From: an uncultured Clostridia bacterium
GTDB lineage: Bacteria > Bacillota > Clostridia > Peptostreptococcales > Anaerovoracaceae
Assembly (NCBI GenBank): GCA_934278965.1
Contig: CAKQWL010000086.1
Span: 1-13,408, forward strand
Length of the DNA stretch: 13,408 nucleotides
Reading direction: 5' to 3'
Below the pieces are notes generated by a model, which searched no databases, was not told where the DNA came from, and saw only the letters and a list, made by a program, of their open reading frames with translations. This document shows positions 1-7,611 of this stretch, one piece after another (the first letter of the stretch is position 1; every line of letters begins with the position of its first letter). The translations under genes were made by a program, and so were the position numbers.

Positions 1-8
1 GGTTTTTG

Positions 9-1301
9 ATGAGAAAAATGAAAAAAAGCAGAGCCCTGTGCGTATGTCTTGCAGCACTCCTGCTTGCGGGAAGCGGATTGCTCGGGGTTCGCCAATACCG
101 AAGTCCGGAACGTTCGATCGATGTTCGAAACGGACAAGGACAGAATCTGTCCTTCGGGATGGAAAAAATGGCTGCGGCACCAGCTCCGGGCGGAAGCGAT
201 GAGGCGGGGGACGACGGAAGCGGACTGGCGATTGCGGCGAAAAGTGCTGTCCTAATGGATGCCGGGTCCGGTGCTGTGCTTTTCGGACAAAATGAAAAAA
301 AGGAACTTGCGCCGGCTTCTGTTACCAAGATTATGACGATGCTTTTGGTGTTGGAGGCTGTGGATGCCGGGAAAATCAGTCTGGAGGATTCCGTGACGGT
401 CTCGGAGCGCGCGGCCGGCATGGGCGGGTCACAAATGTACATGGAGCCCGGTGAGCAGCACACAATGGAAGAACTGATGAAGGGCATTGCGATGGTCAGC
501 GCGAATGATGCCTGCGTAGCGGCCGCGGAGCATATCAACGGAAGTGTAGAAATTTTCGTTGAGAAAATGAATCAGCGCGCGGCGGAGCTTGGGATGGAAA
601 ATACGCATTTTGTCAATACCAATGGACTTCCGGCTTCGAATCATTACAGTTCGGCGTATGATATTGCTTTGATGTCCAGAGAATTGCTTGCGCATGCCGA
701 CGGGCACAGCTGGTTTACGACATGGCAGGATACGATCAAGGTGGGACTCCCTGGAAAAGAGACGGAATTTGGACTTACGAATACAAATAAACTGATCAAG
801 CAGTATCCGGGGGCTATCGGGCTGAAAACAGGATACACCAGTGATGCAGGCTACTGCCTTTCCGGCGCGGCAAAACGGGAAAATATGACATTGATTGCTG
901 TCGTGATGGGATGTGAAACAAGCGCCGTTCGATTGGCGGAAATCAAACAGCTTTTGGATTATGGTTTTGCCAATTATGACACGGTGCTTCTCAGCCGTAA
1001 AGGTGAGTCTGTGGAGAAAGTTTTCCTGCCGAAGGGATCGCCGCAGGAAGTCGATGCGGTCTCACCGGAGGAAATATCCGTACTGATTCAAAAGGATAAG
1101 CCCGCCTCGGTTACCGCAGAAGCCATCTTGTATCCGAATCCGGAGCCGCCATTAAAAAAGGGCGATATCATTGGAGAACTCCGCATTTTGAAAGATGGGG
1201 AGGAAGTAGCAGTAAAGCCGCTTGTGAGCGATCGAGATGTCCAAAAGGTCGGTGTGAAGGAAATGTATCAGCGAGTTCTTCGGACCCTTTTTGAAGAATA
1301 A
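9..1301 (+). CDS. dacF: Serine-type D-alanyl-D-alanine carboxypeptidase (PBP5/DacF-like)
   Basis: This enzyme trims the terminal D-Ala from peptidoglycan pentapeptides on the outer face of the membrane (family S11, low-molecular-weight PBP). A basic N-terminus (RKMKKSR) and a hydrophobic stretch form a signal peptide. Counting from the ATG at 9, the three penicillin-binding motifs are present: SxxK as SVTK (about residues 104-107), SxN as SAN (164-166) and KTG (273-275). A PBP5-C-like beta domain follows. The C-terminal helix (VKEMYQRVLRTLFEE) is amphipathic and probably anchors the protein to the membrane. The linker between signal peptide and catalytic domain is long, Gly/Ala/Asp-rich and low in complexity. 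Start: ATG at 9 or 18 (TTG at 6 is also in frame). The ribosome binding site lies outside the window, so an upstream start is not excluded, but the signal peptide argues for this one. The DUF3343 gene follows after 49 bp, probably in the same transcript. The family is firm; the symbol rests on similarity to clostridial and bacillar DacF. Confidence 0.92.
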   Translation: MRKMKKSRALCVCLAALLLAGSGLLGVRQYRSPERSIDVRNGQGQNLSFGMEKMAAAPAPGGSDEAGDDGSGLAIAAKSAVLMDAGSGAVLFGQNEKKELAPASVTKIMTMLLVLEAVDAGKISLEDSVTVSERAAGMGGSQMYMEPGEQHTMEELMKGIAMVSANDACVAAAEHINGSVEIFVEKMNQRAAELGMENTHFVNTNGLPASNHYSSAYDIALMSRELLAHADGHSWFTTWQDTIKVGLPGKETEFGLTNTNKLIKQYPGAIGLKTGYTSDAGYCLSGAAKRENMTLIAVVMGCETSAVRLAEIKQLLDYGFANYDTVLLSRKGESVEKVFLPKGSPQEVDAVSPEEISVLIQKDKPASVTAEAILYPNPEPPLKKGDIIGELRILKDGEEVAVKPLVSDRDVQKVGVKEMYQRVLRTLFEE

Positions 1302-1337
1302 ATGGCATCCTGCGTGTCTTTGCATATACTGTAATGA

Positions 1338-1345
1338 CAGGAGGG
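1338..1345 (+). promoter_or_regulatory. Ribosome binding site of the DUF3343 gene
   Basis: CAGGAGGG ends 5 bp before the ATG at 1351. It decides that start over an in-frame TTG at 1291, which lies inside the end of the carboxypeptidase gene and would add 20 residues unlike the family. Confidence 0.8.
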
Positions 1346-1350
1346 ATCCT

Positions 1351-1611
1351 ATGAAAAAGGAATATATCCTTGCTTTTTCTTCCTTTTACAAGGCGGCTTA
1401 CGCGCAGGAAAAGCTTGCGGAGCGGGGGATTCGATCAACGGTAAAAAAACTGCCTCCGGAGCTGATGCGTTCCTGCGGGTATGCGCTGTATCTTTATACA
1501 GCATCGATTGAAAATGCCGCAGCGATTTTGAACGATTGGGAGATTGATTTTCGCGGAGCTTACGAAGTGATAAGCAGCAACGGCAAAATCACGTATCAAA
1601 GAGTTTTATAA
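1351..1611 (+). CDS. DUF3343 domain protein (putative Se/S carrier-like)
   Basis: This is an 86-residue cytoplasmic protein that fits the DUF3343 / Se_S_carrier-like family by its whole length. It opens with a beta strand (YILAFSSFYKA), continues with a helix (AQEKLAERGI) and has the family's hallmark segment PELMRSCGYALYLYT, with the conserved Ser-Cys-Gly at about residues 49-51. Members are small ferredoxin-like folds. The proposed handling of selenium or sulfur through the cysteine is a family suggestion and not demonstrated. The ATG is preceded by a strong Shine-Dalgarno sequence. The gene sits 49 bp behind the D,D-carboxypeptidase and in front of a weak hairpin, so the two are probably co-transcribed; nothing else links their functions. 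The domain call is made by eye from the SCG motif and the length. Confidence 0.75.
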   Translation: MKKEYILAFSSFYKAAYAQEKLAERGIRSTVKKLPPELMRSCGYALYLYTASIENAAAILNDWEIDFRGAYEVISSNGKITYQRVL

Positions 1612-1641
1612 GAATAAAAATAAGGAAAAGCAAAATAAAAT

Positions 1642-1678
1642 AAGTGCCGCGGTGAAAATCGCGGCATTTCCGCTTTTT
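1642..1678 (+). terminator. Weak rho-independent terminator after DUF3343 gene
   Basis: TGCCGCG (1645-1651) pairs perfectly with CGCGGCA (1660-1666) around an 8-nt loop. Three more pairs, including one G-U, are possible at the base. The downstream T tract (TTTCCGCTTTTT) is interrupted, so efficiency may be modest. It separates the carboxypeptidase unit from the promoter at 1688. Confidence 0.6.
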
Positions 1679-1687
1679 GAAAAGGCG

Positions 1688-1716
1688 TTGCCCGGCAGAA
1701 ACGGACCGTATATAAT
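1688..1716 (+). promoter_or_regulatory. Sigma-A-type promoter of the lipid kinase gene
   Basis: TTGCCC (1688-1693), a 17-bp spacer and a perfect TATAAT (1711-1716). The predicted transcript starts near 1723, about 37 bases before the ATG at 1760. Its place just after a hairpin and before a gene with its own ribosome binding site supports the call. Confidence 0.65.
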
Positions 1717-1759
1717 GATGATATATTCTAAAAAACACAATCAATCTAGGAAAGAATGA

Positions 1760-2767
1760 ATGAAATACTTTTTTGTGATGAATCCGTCTTCCGGAAAGAA
1801 GAATGGGAAAGGCAGCTTGGAAGATCAAATACGACGGATCGGAACGGAAGAAGGGGCGGACTTTGTTATTTACAAAACCAGAGAAAAAGGGGATGCCGAG
1901 CGTTTTGTCCGGGAAGTGTGCGCTCAATATGCGGAGAGTGGAGAACCCCTTCGTTTTTTTGCCTGTGGAGGGGACGGAACGGTAAATGAAATTGTGAACG
2001 GCAGTATATCCGCGGAAAATGCGGAATTCGGTATTATACCGGTCGGAACGGGAAATGACTTCGCGAGAAATGCAGGCAGCCTGGCGGCATATTTTGATAT
2101 TCCAAAACAGCTTCACGCGGAAAGCGTGCCGATTGATTTCATTCTTTTAGAAAACGAATGTCAGGGAGAAACACAAATCCGGTATGCGGTCAACATGATC
2201 AACATCGGTTTTGATGCGGAAGTCGTGGGAGAGGCTGAAAGGCTGAAAGGAAGGATACCGCTGCCGGGTCCGCTCTCTTATCTGGCCGGCGTGGCAGCCG
2301 TGTGGGTTCGGAAGAAAACCATACGGCTTTCGGTTGAATGGGAAGGAGGCGGCGGTTCCTTCCGCTCATTCTGCGGCAGTCTGCTTCTCTGCACTGTTGG
2401 AAACGGAATGTTCTGCGGCGGCGGTATCTGCGCGCTGCCGCTGGCAGTGGTGAATGATGGTTTGCTGGATGTCAGCATTGTCGGGGATATTTCGCGGGGA
2501 ACCTTTCTCCGTTTTTTCCCTGCTTATCGAAAAGGAACGCATCTTCAAGACGGAGAAAGGCGCGGAATCGTTTCCTACCGACAGACGAAAGAGGTCGTGA
2601 TTCGTTCGATGCAGGATGATCCGTTCTTCATCTGCGCGGACGGAGAAGTGGGGCGGTCCGAAAAAATCCGTCTTCGGGTCCTGCCCGGAAAAGGAAGGTT
2701 CGTCCTTCCTTTATCCGAGCCACTTTTTCATCGTTTCAAAGAGGGACTGCATGTGGATCGGTTTTGA
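1760..2767 (+). CDS. Diacylglycerol kinase family lipid kinase (YegS/BmrU-like)
   Basis: The protein probably phosphorylates a lipid alcohol such as diacylglycerol at the cytoplasmic membrane face, recycling lipid made during lipoteichoic acid or other envelope synthesis. The 335 residues carry the family signature in order: NPSSG (8-12), the nucleotide-binding GGDGTVNE (70-77), PVGTGNDFAR (94-103), NGMFCGGG (about 215-222), DGLLD (about 233-237) and a C-terminal ADGE. No membrane segment is seen. ATG 1760 follows AGGAAAG (1748-1754); an ATG at 1756 is in another frame. Family members are usually near 300 residues, and the extra length includes a Gly-rich insertion (EGGGGS) and the tail. The last 57 bp overlap, on the opposite strand, the end of the histidine kinase gene, so the C-terminal residues past the conserved core are read from the antisense of that gene's receiver domain. 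The specific substrate (DgkB, YegS or sphingoid-like) cannot be told from sequence. Confidence 0.9.
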   Translation: MKYFFVMNPSSGKKNGKGSLEDQIRRIGTEEGADFVIYKTREKGDAERFVREVCAQYAESGEPLRFFACGGDGTVNEIVNGSISAENAEFGIIPVGTGNDFARNAGSLAAYFDIPKQLHAESVPIDFILLENECQGETQIRYAVNMINIGFDAEVVGEAERLKGRIPLPGPLSYLAGVAAVWVRKKTIRLSVEWEGGGGSFRSFCGSLLLCTVGNGMFCGGGICALPLAVVNDGLLDVSIVGDISRGTFLRFFPAYRKGTHLQDGERRGIVSYRQTKEVVIRSMQDDPFFICADGEVGRSEKIRLRVLPGKGRFVLPLSEPLFHRFKEGLHVDRF

Positions 2768-4423
2768 AATATGTTCGCACATTCCGGCATCGGTGGATTT
2801 GCGGATATCATCCGGATAAACATTCGCCGTCATCGCAAAGATCGGAATGGAGGAAACATCCTCGCGAGGAAGCCTGCGGATAGAGCGAGATGCTTCACAG
2901 CCGCTCATAACGGGCATCCGCAGGTCCATCAAGATCAGATCAAAATGATGCAAAGGGGAGGCCGCGACCATTTCGAGGGCTTCGCGTCCGTTTTCGGCAC
3001 ATTCGACCTCGGCTCCGGTCATGGAAAGCATGTCACAGGCAAGATCCCGATTGATGTCATTGTCCTCCGCCAAGAGGATTCTTTTTCCGCGGAAATCGTA
3101 AGCGACAGGGGGCTGCGGCATATTTCGCTCTTCCGGCAGATCGGACGGCGTTTTGTTTGCGGCCGCGTTTTCCTGTGCTTTCGCGGCATTCTCCTTTTTT
3201 TTGAACAGCAAGATGTCATTCGCCCGTATCGGCTGCTGTCTTTTCATGGCGAGTGCCACGGTAAAACGAGAACCGGAGCCCTGTCTGCTTTCCACCTTGA
3301 TGTTGCCATTCATGATATGGATGATGTGATAAGCAATTGCCATTCCAAGTCCTGTTCCCTGAATTTCCGGACGGCATCCCGTTTCGTCGCGGGAAAATGG
3401 CTCAAAGATGTGATCGATAAATTCCGGACTCATTCCGCAGCCATTGTCCTCAAAGACAAATTCGTAGACGGAAAGATCATTGTAATTACAGTCCTTTTCA
3501 TAGACAGATACCGTAATTTGGCCGCCCCGAGGCGTATATTTAACCGCGTTTGAAATAAAGTTCAGAAAGCACTGCTGCAATCTGGCACCGTCACCGACGA
3601 CATCGGCATGTCGGATTCCGGAAATATTCACGCGGAGCTCCTGCTCCTTTAACTGCGTCTGCGGCTGAATCATCAGGATCAGGTTGCTGATCAGGTGATA
3701 AAGATTGAAGTTTTCTTCTGTCAGTATAAAGCGTCCGGATTCGATCCGGGACATATCAAGAATTTCATTGATCAAATCCATCAGATGCTGTGAGGACAGA
3801 CTGATTTTATCGAGGTACATCTGCAGCTTGGCCGGATCATGCGTGCAGGTGCGCGCAAGGGAGGTCATTCCGATAATGGCGTTCATCGGAGTTCGCAGAT
3901 CATGACTGACGCGGGAGAGGAAATCACTCTTAGCGGCGTTCGCCTGTTTCGCGGAGGCAAAGGCTACATGCAGCGCGTCAATTCTGCGCTGCTCTTCATT
4001 TTTTTGACAGCTGATATCGCTGCATGTGAAAAGATACGATTCGACATGGTCGTCGTGCATAGAAGCGAGAATGATCGTGGCGCGAACCCAGAGATGCTCT
4101 TTATTTTCCGCGGTGACAAGGCGCAGATCCAGCGTTTCCGATGGATGCTTCCAGTGCAGAGCGGTAGAAATCCGCTTTGGGTCAATAAAGCGGAGATAGC
4201 TCTCCTGATGTTCCGGCACGATAAAGTCTAACGCATGGCGGAATGCCGTTTGGAAGAAAGCGTTTGCTTTGATGACGCTGCACGTCTCAGATGAAATGCA
4301 GACGCGTACGATATAGGAAAAACTGTTTGTGATACTGTTGAGCACCTCGCGATACTCTGCAACCTGGACATTCGAGCGAGAGGATCGTATTCTGTCGGTT
4401 GCTTTTTTGTGTAAATACTTCAT
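2711..4423 (-). CDS. Soluble hybrid sensor histidine kinase with PAS and receiver domains
   Basis: This is a phosphorelay sensor of 570 residues from the chosen start. A PAS-like sensory region occupies about residues 25-140, followed by a short coiled linker. The HisKA domain has the phospho-accepting His at about 174 (SHDLRTPMN). The HATPase domain shows the N box (NFISNAVKY, Asn about 292), G1 (DNGCGM), F box (FEPF) and G2 (GTGLGMA). After an Ala/Glu/Lys-rich linker comes a receiver domain with the acidic pair (AEDND), phospho-acceptor Asp about 500 (LMDLRMP), MTA and the KP lysine at about 554. No membrane segment or signal peptide is visible, so it should sense a cytoplasmic signal. No Hpt protein or DNA-binding regulator is nearby, so its output partner is elsewhere. 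Start: ATG at 4423 has GGG six bases upstream; an in-frame ATG at 4483 would add 20 residues but has no ribosome binding site and lies almost on the predicted transcription start. It converges on, and overlaps, the lipid kinase gene. Confidence 0.9.
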   Translation of the reverse strand: MKYLHKKATDRIRSSRSNVQVAEYREVLNSITNSFSYIVRVCISSETCSVIKANAFFQTAFRHALDFIVPEHQESYLRFIDPKRISTALHWKHPSETLDLRLVTAENKEHLWVRATIILASMHDDHVESYLFTCSDISCQKNEEQRRIDALHVAFASAKQANAAKSDFLSRVSHDLRTPMNAIIGMTSLARTCTHDPAKLQMYLDKISLSSQHLMDLINEILDMSRIESGRFILTEENFNLYHLISNLILMIQPQTQLKEQELRVNISGIRHADVVGDGARLQQCFLNFISNAVKYTPRGGQITVSVYEKDCNYNDLSVYEFVFEDNGCGMSPEFIDHIFEPFSRDETGCRPEIQGTGLGMAIAYHIIHIMNGNIKVESRQGSGSRFTVALAMKRQQPIRANDILLFKKKENAAKAQENAAANKTPSDLPEERNMPQPPVAYDFRGKRILLAEDNDINRDLACDMLSMTGAEVECAENGREALEMVAASPLHHFDLILMDLRMPVMSGCEASRSIRRLPREDVSSIPIFAMTANVYPDDIRKSTDAGMCEHISKPIHMQSLFETMKKWLG

Positions 4424-4488
4424 CTCATTCCCATTCCCTTTCTTGGTTCGAACGGACACAGAGCATAGCCGTTCACTTTTCATTAGGA

Positions 4489-4517
4489 ATTATGACATAT
4501 TTCATATTGCGGCACAA
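4489..4517 (-). promoter_or_regulatory. Possible promoter of the hybrid kinase gene
   Basis: On the minus strand TTGTGC (4512-4517), a 17-bp spacer and CATAAT (4489-4494). Transcription would begin close to 4482, leaving a leader of about 60 bases before ATG 4423. The match is moderate. It lies just beyond the terminator of the upstream symporter gene, where a promoter is expected. Confidence 0.4.
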
Positions 4518-4553
4518 TCCGGAATGAAGCGACACTTCTCGCCAAAATGCGAC

Positions 4554-4587
4554 AAAAAGTGCCCTGACTCTAAAAAAGAGCCAGGGC
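4554..4587 (-). terminator. Rho-independent terminator of the symporter gene
   Basis: Read on the minus strand, a GCCCTGGCTC / GAGTCAGGGC stem (4561-4587, one G-U pair) closes a 7-nt T-rich loop and is followed by ACTTTTT. It lies about 40 bp past the stop codon of the PutP-like gene and separates it from the histidine kinase. A weaker T run (4597-4602) on the other side could give some plus-strand activity. Confidence 0.8.
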
Positions 4588-4626
4588 ATTTCAAGAATTT
4601 TTTAGGGAATTATGGAGGATTTGCTC

Positions 4627-6222
4627 CTATTCTGCGTATTGCTTCGCTTTTTCAAACTCGTCGTAAACAGCTTCAGACGGCCGTTTCGTCAAAAGCGACA
4701 CGATCACAATCACAGCGGAAGAGAAGAGGAACGCCGGCAGCAGTTCGTAAATGGCAAAAGCGCCGCCAAGCGTCGAAATTTTAAGCTTCCACAAAAATAC
4801 CATGGAAGCGCCGGCAACCATTCCGGATACCGCACCAGCATAGGTCGTGCGTTTCCAGAAGAGGGAGAACAGCATCAGCGGACCGAAAGTGGCGCCGAAT
4901 CCGGACCACGCGAAGGATACGATGTCGAAGATGACACTTTGCTCATCCCACGCGATGATAATACCGATCAGGGTCACAAGAACCAGCATGATCCGGGAGA
5001 TATTCATCACGGAACGATCGTCCGCTTCTTTTCCGGTCACTTTGGTGTAGAGCGCTTTCGCCCGAGGAGATACCTCATAGATATTCTTCGCAATTGCGGA
5101 AGACGCAATCAGAAGGTAGGAAACCGAGGAGCTGATGGTCGCGGCGAGGATGCCGGCCATTACGATTCCCGCCAGGAAAGCAGGAAGCAGCGCGTGGGAA
5201 AGCGTAATGAAAACATTTTCTGCGCCGGATTTGCTCAGGAGAAGCGCCTCTGTCGGGAAGAGTGCTCTTCCGACAATACCGATGGTTACGGCCGCAAAAA
5301 GGGAAATCAGCACCCATACCGTTGCGATACGGCGGGATTTTTTCAATTCATCGACCCTCCGGATCGCCATGAAGCGCAGGAGTACCTGCGGTACGCCGAA
5401 GTATCCGAGCCCCCAGGAGGCGTTGGAGATAATCATCAGGAATCCATAGGAACCGGCAGCTCCGAAGAGCGGCGCTCCGTCCGCAATCTGCTGCGTTCCG
5501 TCCGCTCCGACAACCGGGGTAGCAATCCCGGTGAGGGTCAGATAGCCCGGAATCGCCCGCGCATTATCCAGAACGGCTGTCACACCGCCGGCGGAAATCG
5601 TTCCGCAGATCAGAATTACAGAAAGCGCTCCGATCATAACGATTGCCTGCATGAAGTCGGATGCGCTCTCGGCAAGGAAGCCTCCGAGGTAAGTATATAC
5701 AACGACGAATGCCGCGCCCGCAATCAGCATGGCATGGTACGGAAAACCGAACAAGGTGCTGAACAGCTTCCCGCATGTGACGAAACAGCTCGCCGCATAG
5801 ACGGTAAAAAAGACTAAAATAAACAGGGCGGAAAGCGTCATCAAGGTATTTCGCTTCTCATGATAACGATTGCTGAAAAATTCCGGTACGGTAATCGCAT
5901 TTCCGGACACAGCCGAGTATTTGCGCAGTCTTTTGGCAACAATCAGCCAGTTGATATACGTGCCGAGCGCCAGCCCGATAGCAGTCCACGCGGCATCAGC
6001 GATTCCGCACCAGTAGGCGACACCCGGAAGCCCCATCAGCAGCCATCCGCTCATATCCGAGGCCTCGGCGCTCATTGCCGCGACCCATGGGCCGAGGGAG
6101 CGGCCGCCGAGAAAATAGTCCTCACTGCTTTGATTGGCCCGTTTCGAAAAATAGAGCCCAATCCCGATGACAATCAGCATATAAGCGGCCATCGCGATGA
6201 AAATCTGTAATTTGTCGTTCAT
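4627..6222 (-). CDS. putP: Sodium/proline symporter (SSS family, PutP)
   Basis: This is an integral membrane transporter that couples sodium entry to uptake of L-proline or a related solute. It has 531 residues (E. coli PutP has 502) and about 13 hydrophobic helices. It closely follows PutP in the helix-2 region: YFLGGRSLGPWVAAMS then EASDMSGWLLMGLPG, with the sodium-site Asp at residue 56 and Ser 58. It also has WGLGYFGVPQVLLRFMA and the TM9 sodium-site stretch, here ISSSVSYLLIASSAI where E. coli has MSTLS. A charged C-terminus ends the protein. Start: ATG 6222 has GGAGGAAA directly upstream; an ATG at 6234 overlaps that site and would add four residues, so it is unlikely. It is divergent from the CoA-transferase gene, with both promoters inside a 156-bp gap, so uptake may be co-regulated with that pathway. 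Proline is the best guess by similarity, but SSS substrates often differ within the family. Confidence 0.9.
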   Translation of the reverse strand: MNDKLQIFIAMAAYMLIVIGIGLYFSKRANQSSEDYFLGGRSLGPWVAAMSAEASDMSGWLLMGLPGVAYWCGIADAAWTAIGLALGTYINWLIVAKRLRKYSAVSGNAITVPEFFSNRYHEKRNTLMTLSALFILVFFTVYAASCFVTCGKLFSTLFGFPYHAMLIAGAAFVVVYTYLGGFLAESASDFMQAIVMIGALSVILICGTISAGGVTAVLDNARAIPGYLTLTGIATPVVGADGTQQIADGAPLFGAAGSYGFLMIISNASWGLGYFGVPQVLLRFMAIRRVDELKKSRRIATVWVLISLFAAVTIGIVGRALFPTEALLLSKSGAENVFITLSHALLPAFLAGIVMAGILAATISSSVSYLLIASSAIAKNIYEVSPRAKALYTKVTGKEADDRSVMNISRIMLVLVTLIGIIIAWDEQSVIFDIVSFAWSGFGATFGPLMLFSLFWKRTTYAGAVSGMVAGASMVFLWKLKISTLGGAFAIYELLPAFLFSSAVIVIVSLLTKRPSEAVYDEFEKAKQYAE

Positions 6223-6224
6223 AG

Positions 6225-6232
6225 TTTCCTCC
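6225..6232 (-). promoter_or_regulatory. Ribosome binding site that fixes the PutP start
   Basis: GGAGGAAA on the minus strand ends two bases before ATG 6222. GGAGG itself is five bases away. Because it begins with the G of an upstream in-frame ATG (6232-6234), that upstream codon cannot be the main start. Confidence 0.75.
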
Positions 6233-6257
6233 ATTTTATAAAATACACAACGCTCTC

Positions 6258-6286
6258 ATTATATTCGAACGAAAAAGTAATGTAAA
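6258..6286 (-). promoter_or_regulatory. Sigma-A-type promoter of putP
   Basis: On the minus strand TTTACA (6281-6286), a 17-bp spacer and TATAAT (6258-6263). The distance to the ATG at 6222 is about 35 bp. An ATTCGAAC box (6263-6270) abuts and shares one base with the -10 element, a good place for a repressor. Confidence 0.7.
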
Positions 6287-6310
6287 GAAAGATTTTTACC
6301 GCATTCGAAT
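6263..6310. promoter_or_regulatory. Paired ATTCGAA boxes, possible operator of a divergent promoter region
   Basis: ATTCGAAC at 6263-6270 and the perfect palindrome ATTCGAAT at 6303-6310 start exactly 40 bp apart. The first touches the putP -10 element. The second shares its last T with the -35 of the rightward promoter. The arrangement fits a single regulator acting on both promoters, but short AT-rich palindromes also occur by chance and no regulator gene is adjacent. Confidence 0.35.
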
Positions 6311-6338
6311 TGACGGAAAAAACAGAATATGTAATAAT
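6310..6338 (+). promoter_or_regulatory. Sigma-A-type promoter of the CoA-transferase operon
   Basis: TTGACG (6310-6315), a 17-bp spacer and AATAAT (6333-6338); a TAATAA one base earlier is an alternative -10. Transcription would start near 6345, about 34 bases before ATG 6379. Confidence 0.6.
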
Positions 6339-6378
6339 TATAGAAGAATGAGAAAGGAGTCAGAAAGGATAAAGCTTT

Positions 6379-7611
6379 ATGAATTTTATGGAAGAAAACA
6401 GTAAACTGCCTTTAAGCGGGATTCGTGTAGCGGAGCTTTCAACGGTTGTTGCGGCGCCGACCACGGCAAGAATGCTTTGCGCCTACGGCGCGGAGGTGAT
6501 CAAGATTGAAACCTCGTACGGGGATGAACACCGGCGAACCGGAACCTTTGAAAAGGTACCGTGCCGGGATGATCTGAATCCTCTTTTTGCAATCAATAAC
6601 AGCAATAAGACCTTCACCTCCATCAACATCAAGTCGGAAGCGGGACGGGATGCGCTGATGCGGATTTTGGAAAATTCGGATGTCTTTTTAACGAATGTGC
6701 GGGCGGCCTCGCTCCGCCGGCTCGGACTGGATTACGATACGCTGAAAGAAAAGTTTCCGAAACTGATTTACGCACATTTTACAGGGTATGGCTCGGCCGG
6801 TCCGGACGCCAACGACCCGGGTTTTGACAGCACGGCCTTCTGGCTTCGTTCCGGCGGGCAGGCGGAGTGGCAGGTAAAGGGTTCCTATCCTTTCACGCCG
6901 ACTTACGCGTTTGGTGATATGGCGACAAGTTCAACCTTCCTTTCCGGAATTCTGATGGCGCTGCTCGGAAGAGAAAAAACCGGTAAAGGCACAAAAGTAG
7001 AAACATCCCTTTTGGCAAGCGGTATCTGGTGCAATGCCATCGGAGTGGTAGAAACGCAGTTTGAACGGAAGCATCTCAACCCGGAGCCGGAGAAGCGAAC
7101 CGACCCTCTCAGCGGGTATTACCTGTGCAAGGACGGACGCTGGATCGGAGTGTATGAGAATGACTATTACCGCGACAAGGACAAATATTTCAAAGCGCTC
7201 GGATTGGAATCGATGATCGGCGATCCGCGGTTTGAGACGACTGCCGCGCTGCAAAAGACCGGAAGCCTCCGGGAGATGCTGGATCAGTTTACGGAAAAAT
7301 TCAAGAGCAAGACCAGTTTTGAATGGAGAGAAATTCTTATCAAAGAAAGTATCTCCTGCGAAGTGATGCGGGAAATGAATGCTATTTCAAAAGATCCGCA
7401 GGCACTGGAAAACGGATATATTGAAGAACTTCAATTTGAGGACGGCACAAAAGTGATGATGCCGTGCCCGCCGATTTTTTTCAGCAACTACGAGAGAAAG
7501 CCTTACGATACGACAGGGCCTCTCGGACGGGACACGGATCGCGTTTTTCAGGATCTGGGATACAGCGAAGAGGAGATCCAAAAGTTGAAAGAGGAAGGAG
7601 CTATCCGATAA
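6379..7611 (+). CDS. CaiB/BaiF family (class III) CoA-transferase, HadA/FldA-like
   Basis: The enzyme moves CoA between carboxylic acids through an aspartyl-CoA anhydride. Its 410 residues cover the full family length. The N-terminal half has LSGIRVAELSTVVAAPTTAR (12-31), GAEVIKIE (37-44) and NSNKTFTSINIKSEAGRDAL. The likely catalytic Asp is residue 180 (AFGDMAT), placed by matching the GD motif around Asp169 of formyl-CoA transferase. It is followed by the ALLGREKTGKGTKVETSLL segment. The PCRDDLNPLF and GFDSTAFW stretches suggest members acting on 2-hydroxy or aryl acids, such as HadA or FldA, but this is inference and the substrate is unknown. ATG 6379 follows AAAGGA (6364-6369). The gene is the first of a rightward unit with the iron-sulfur aldo/keto reductase 34 bp downstream, and it is divergent from the PutP-like symporter. 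No 2-hydroxyacyl-CoA dehydratase or acyl-CoA dehydrogenase is in the window, which argues against a complete HadABC-type pathway here. Confidence 0.88.
   Translation: MNFMEENSKLPLSGIRVAELSTVVAAPTTARMLCAYGAEVIKIETSYGDEHRRTGTFEKVPCRDDLNPLFAINNSNKTFTSINIKSEAGRDALMRILENSDVFLTNVRAASLRRLGLDYDTLKEKFPKLIYAHFTGYGSAGPDANDPGFDSTAFWLRSGGQAEWQVKGSYPFTPTYAFGDMATSSTFLSGILMALLGREKTGKGTKVETSLLASGIWCNAIGVVETQFERKHLNPEPEKRTDPLSGYYLCKDGRWIGVYENDYYRDKDKYFKALGLESMIGDPRFETTAALQKTGSLREMLDQFTEKFKSKTSFEWREILIKESISCEVMREMNAISKDPQALENGYIEELQFEDGTKVMMPCPPIFFSNYERKPYDTTGPLGRDTDRVFQDLGYSEEEIQKLKEEGAIR

Noticed and set aside
2771..3553. A 260-codon plus-strand frame right after the lipid kinase
   Set aside because: It is the antisense of the receiver and ATPase domains of the histidine kinase and has no protein-like motif or Shine-Dalgarno sequence.
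4423..4483. A longer histidine kinase starting at ATG 4483
   Set aside because: No ribosome binding site precedes it, it lies almost on the predicted transcription start, and the extra 20 residues contain no domain. ATG 4423 is better placed, though a leaderless start cannot be fully excluded.
4561..4602. A terminator acting on the plus strand
   Set aside because: The hairpin is real, but on this strand the T run begins 10 bases after the stem and no plus-strand gene ends there. It serves the minus-strand symporter gene.
4612..5817. A 401-codon open frame on the plus strand opposite putP
   Set aside because: It is antisense to a clearly conserved transporter, is rich in Arg, Gly, Asn and His as expected from a reverse-strand shadow, and has no ribosome binding site or recognisable motif.
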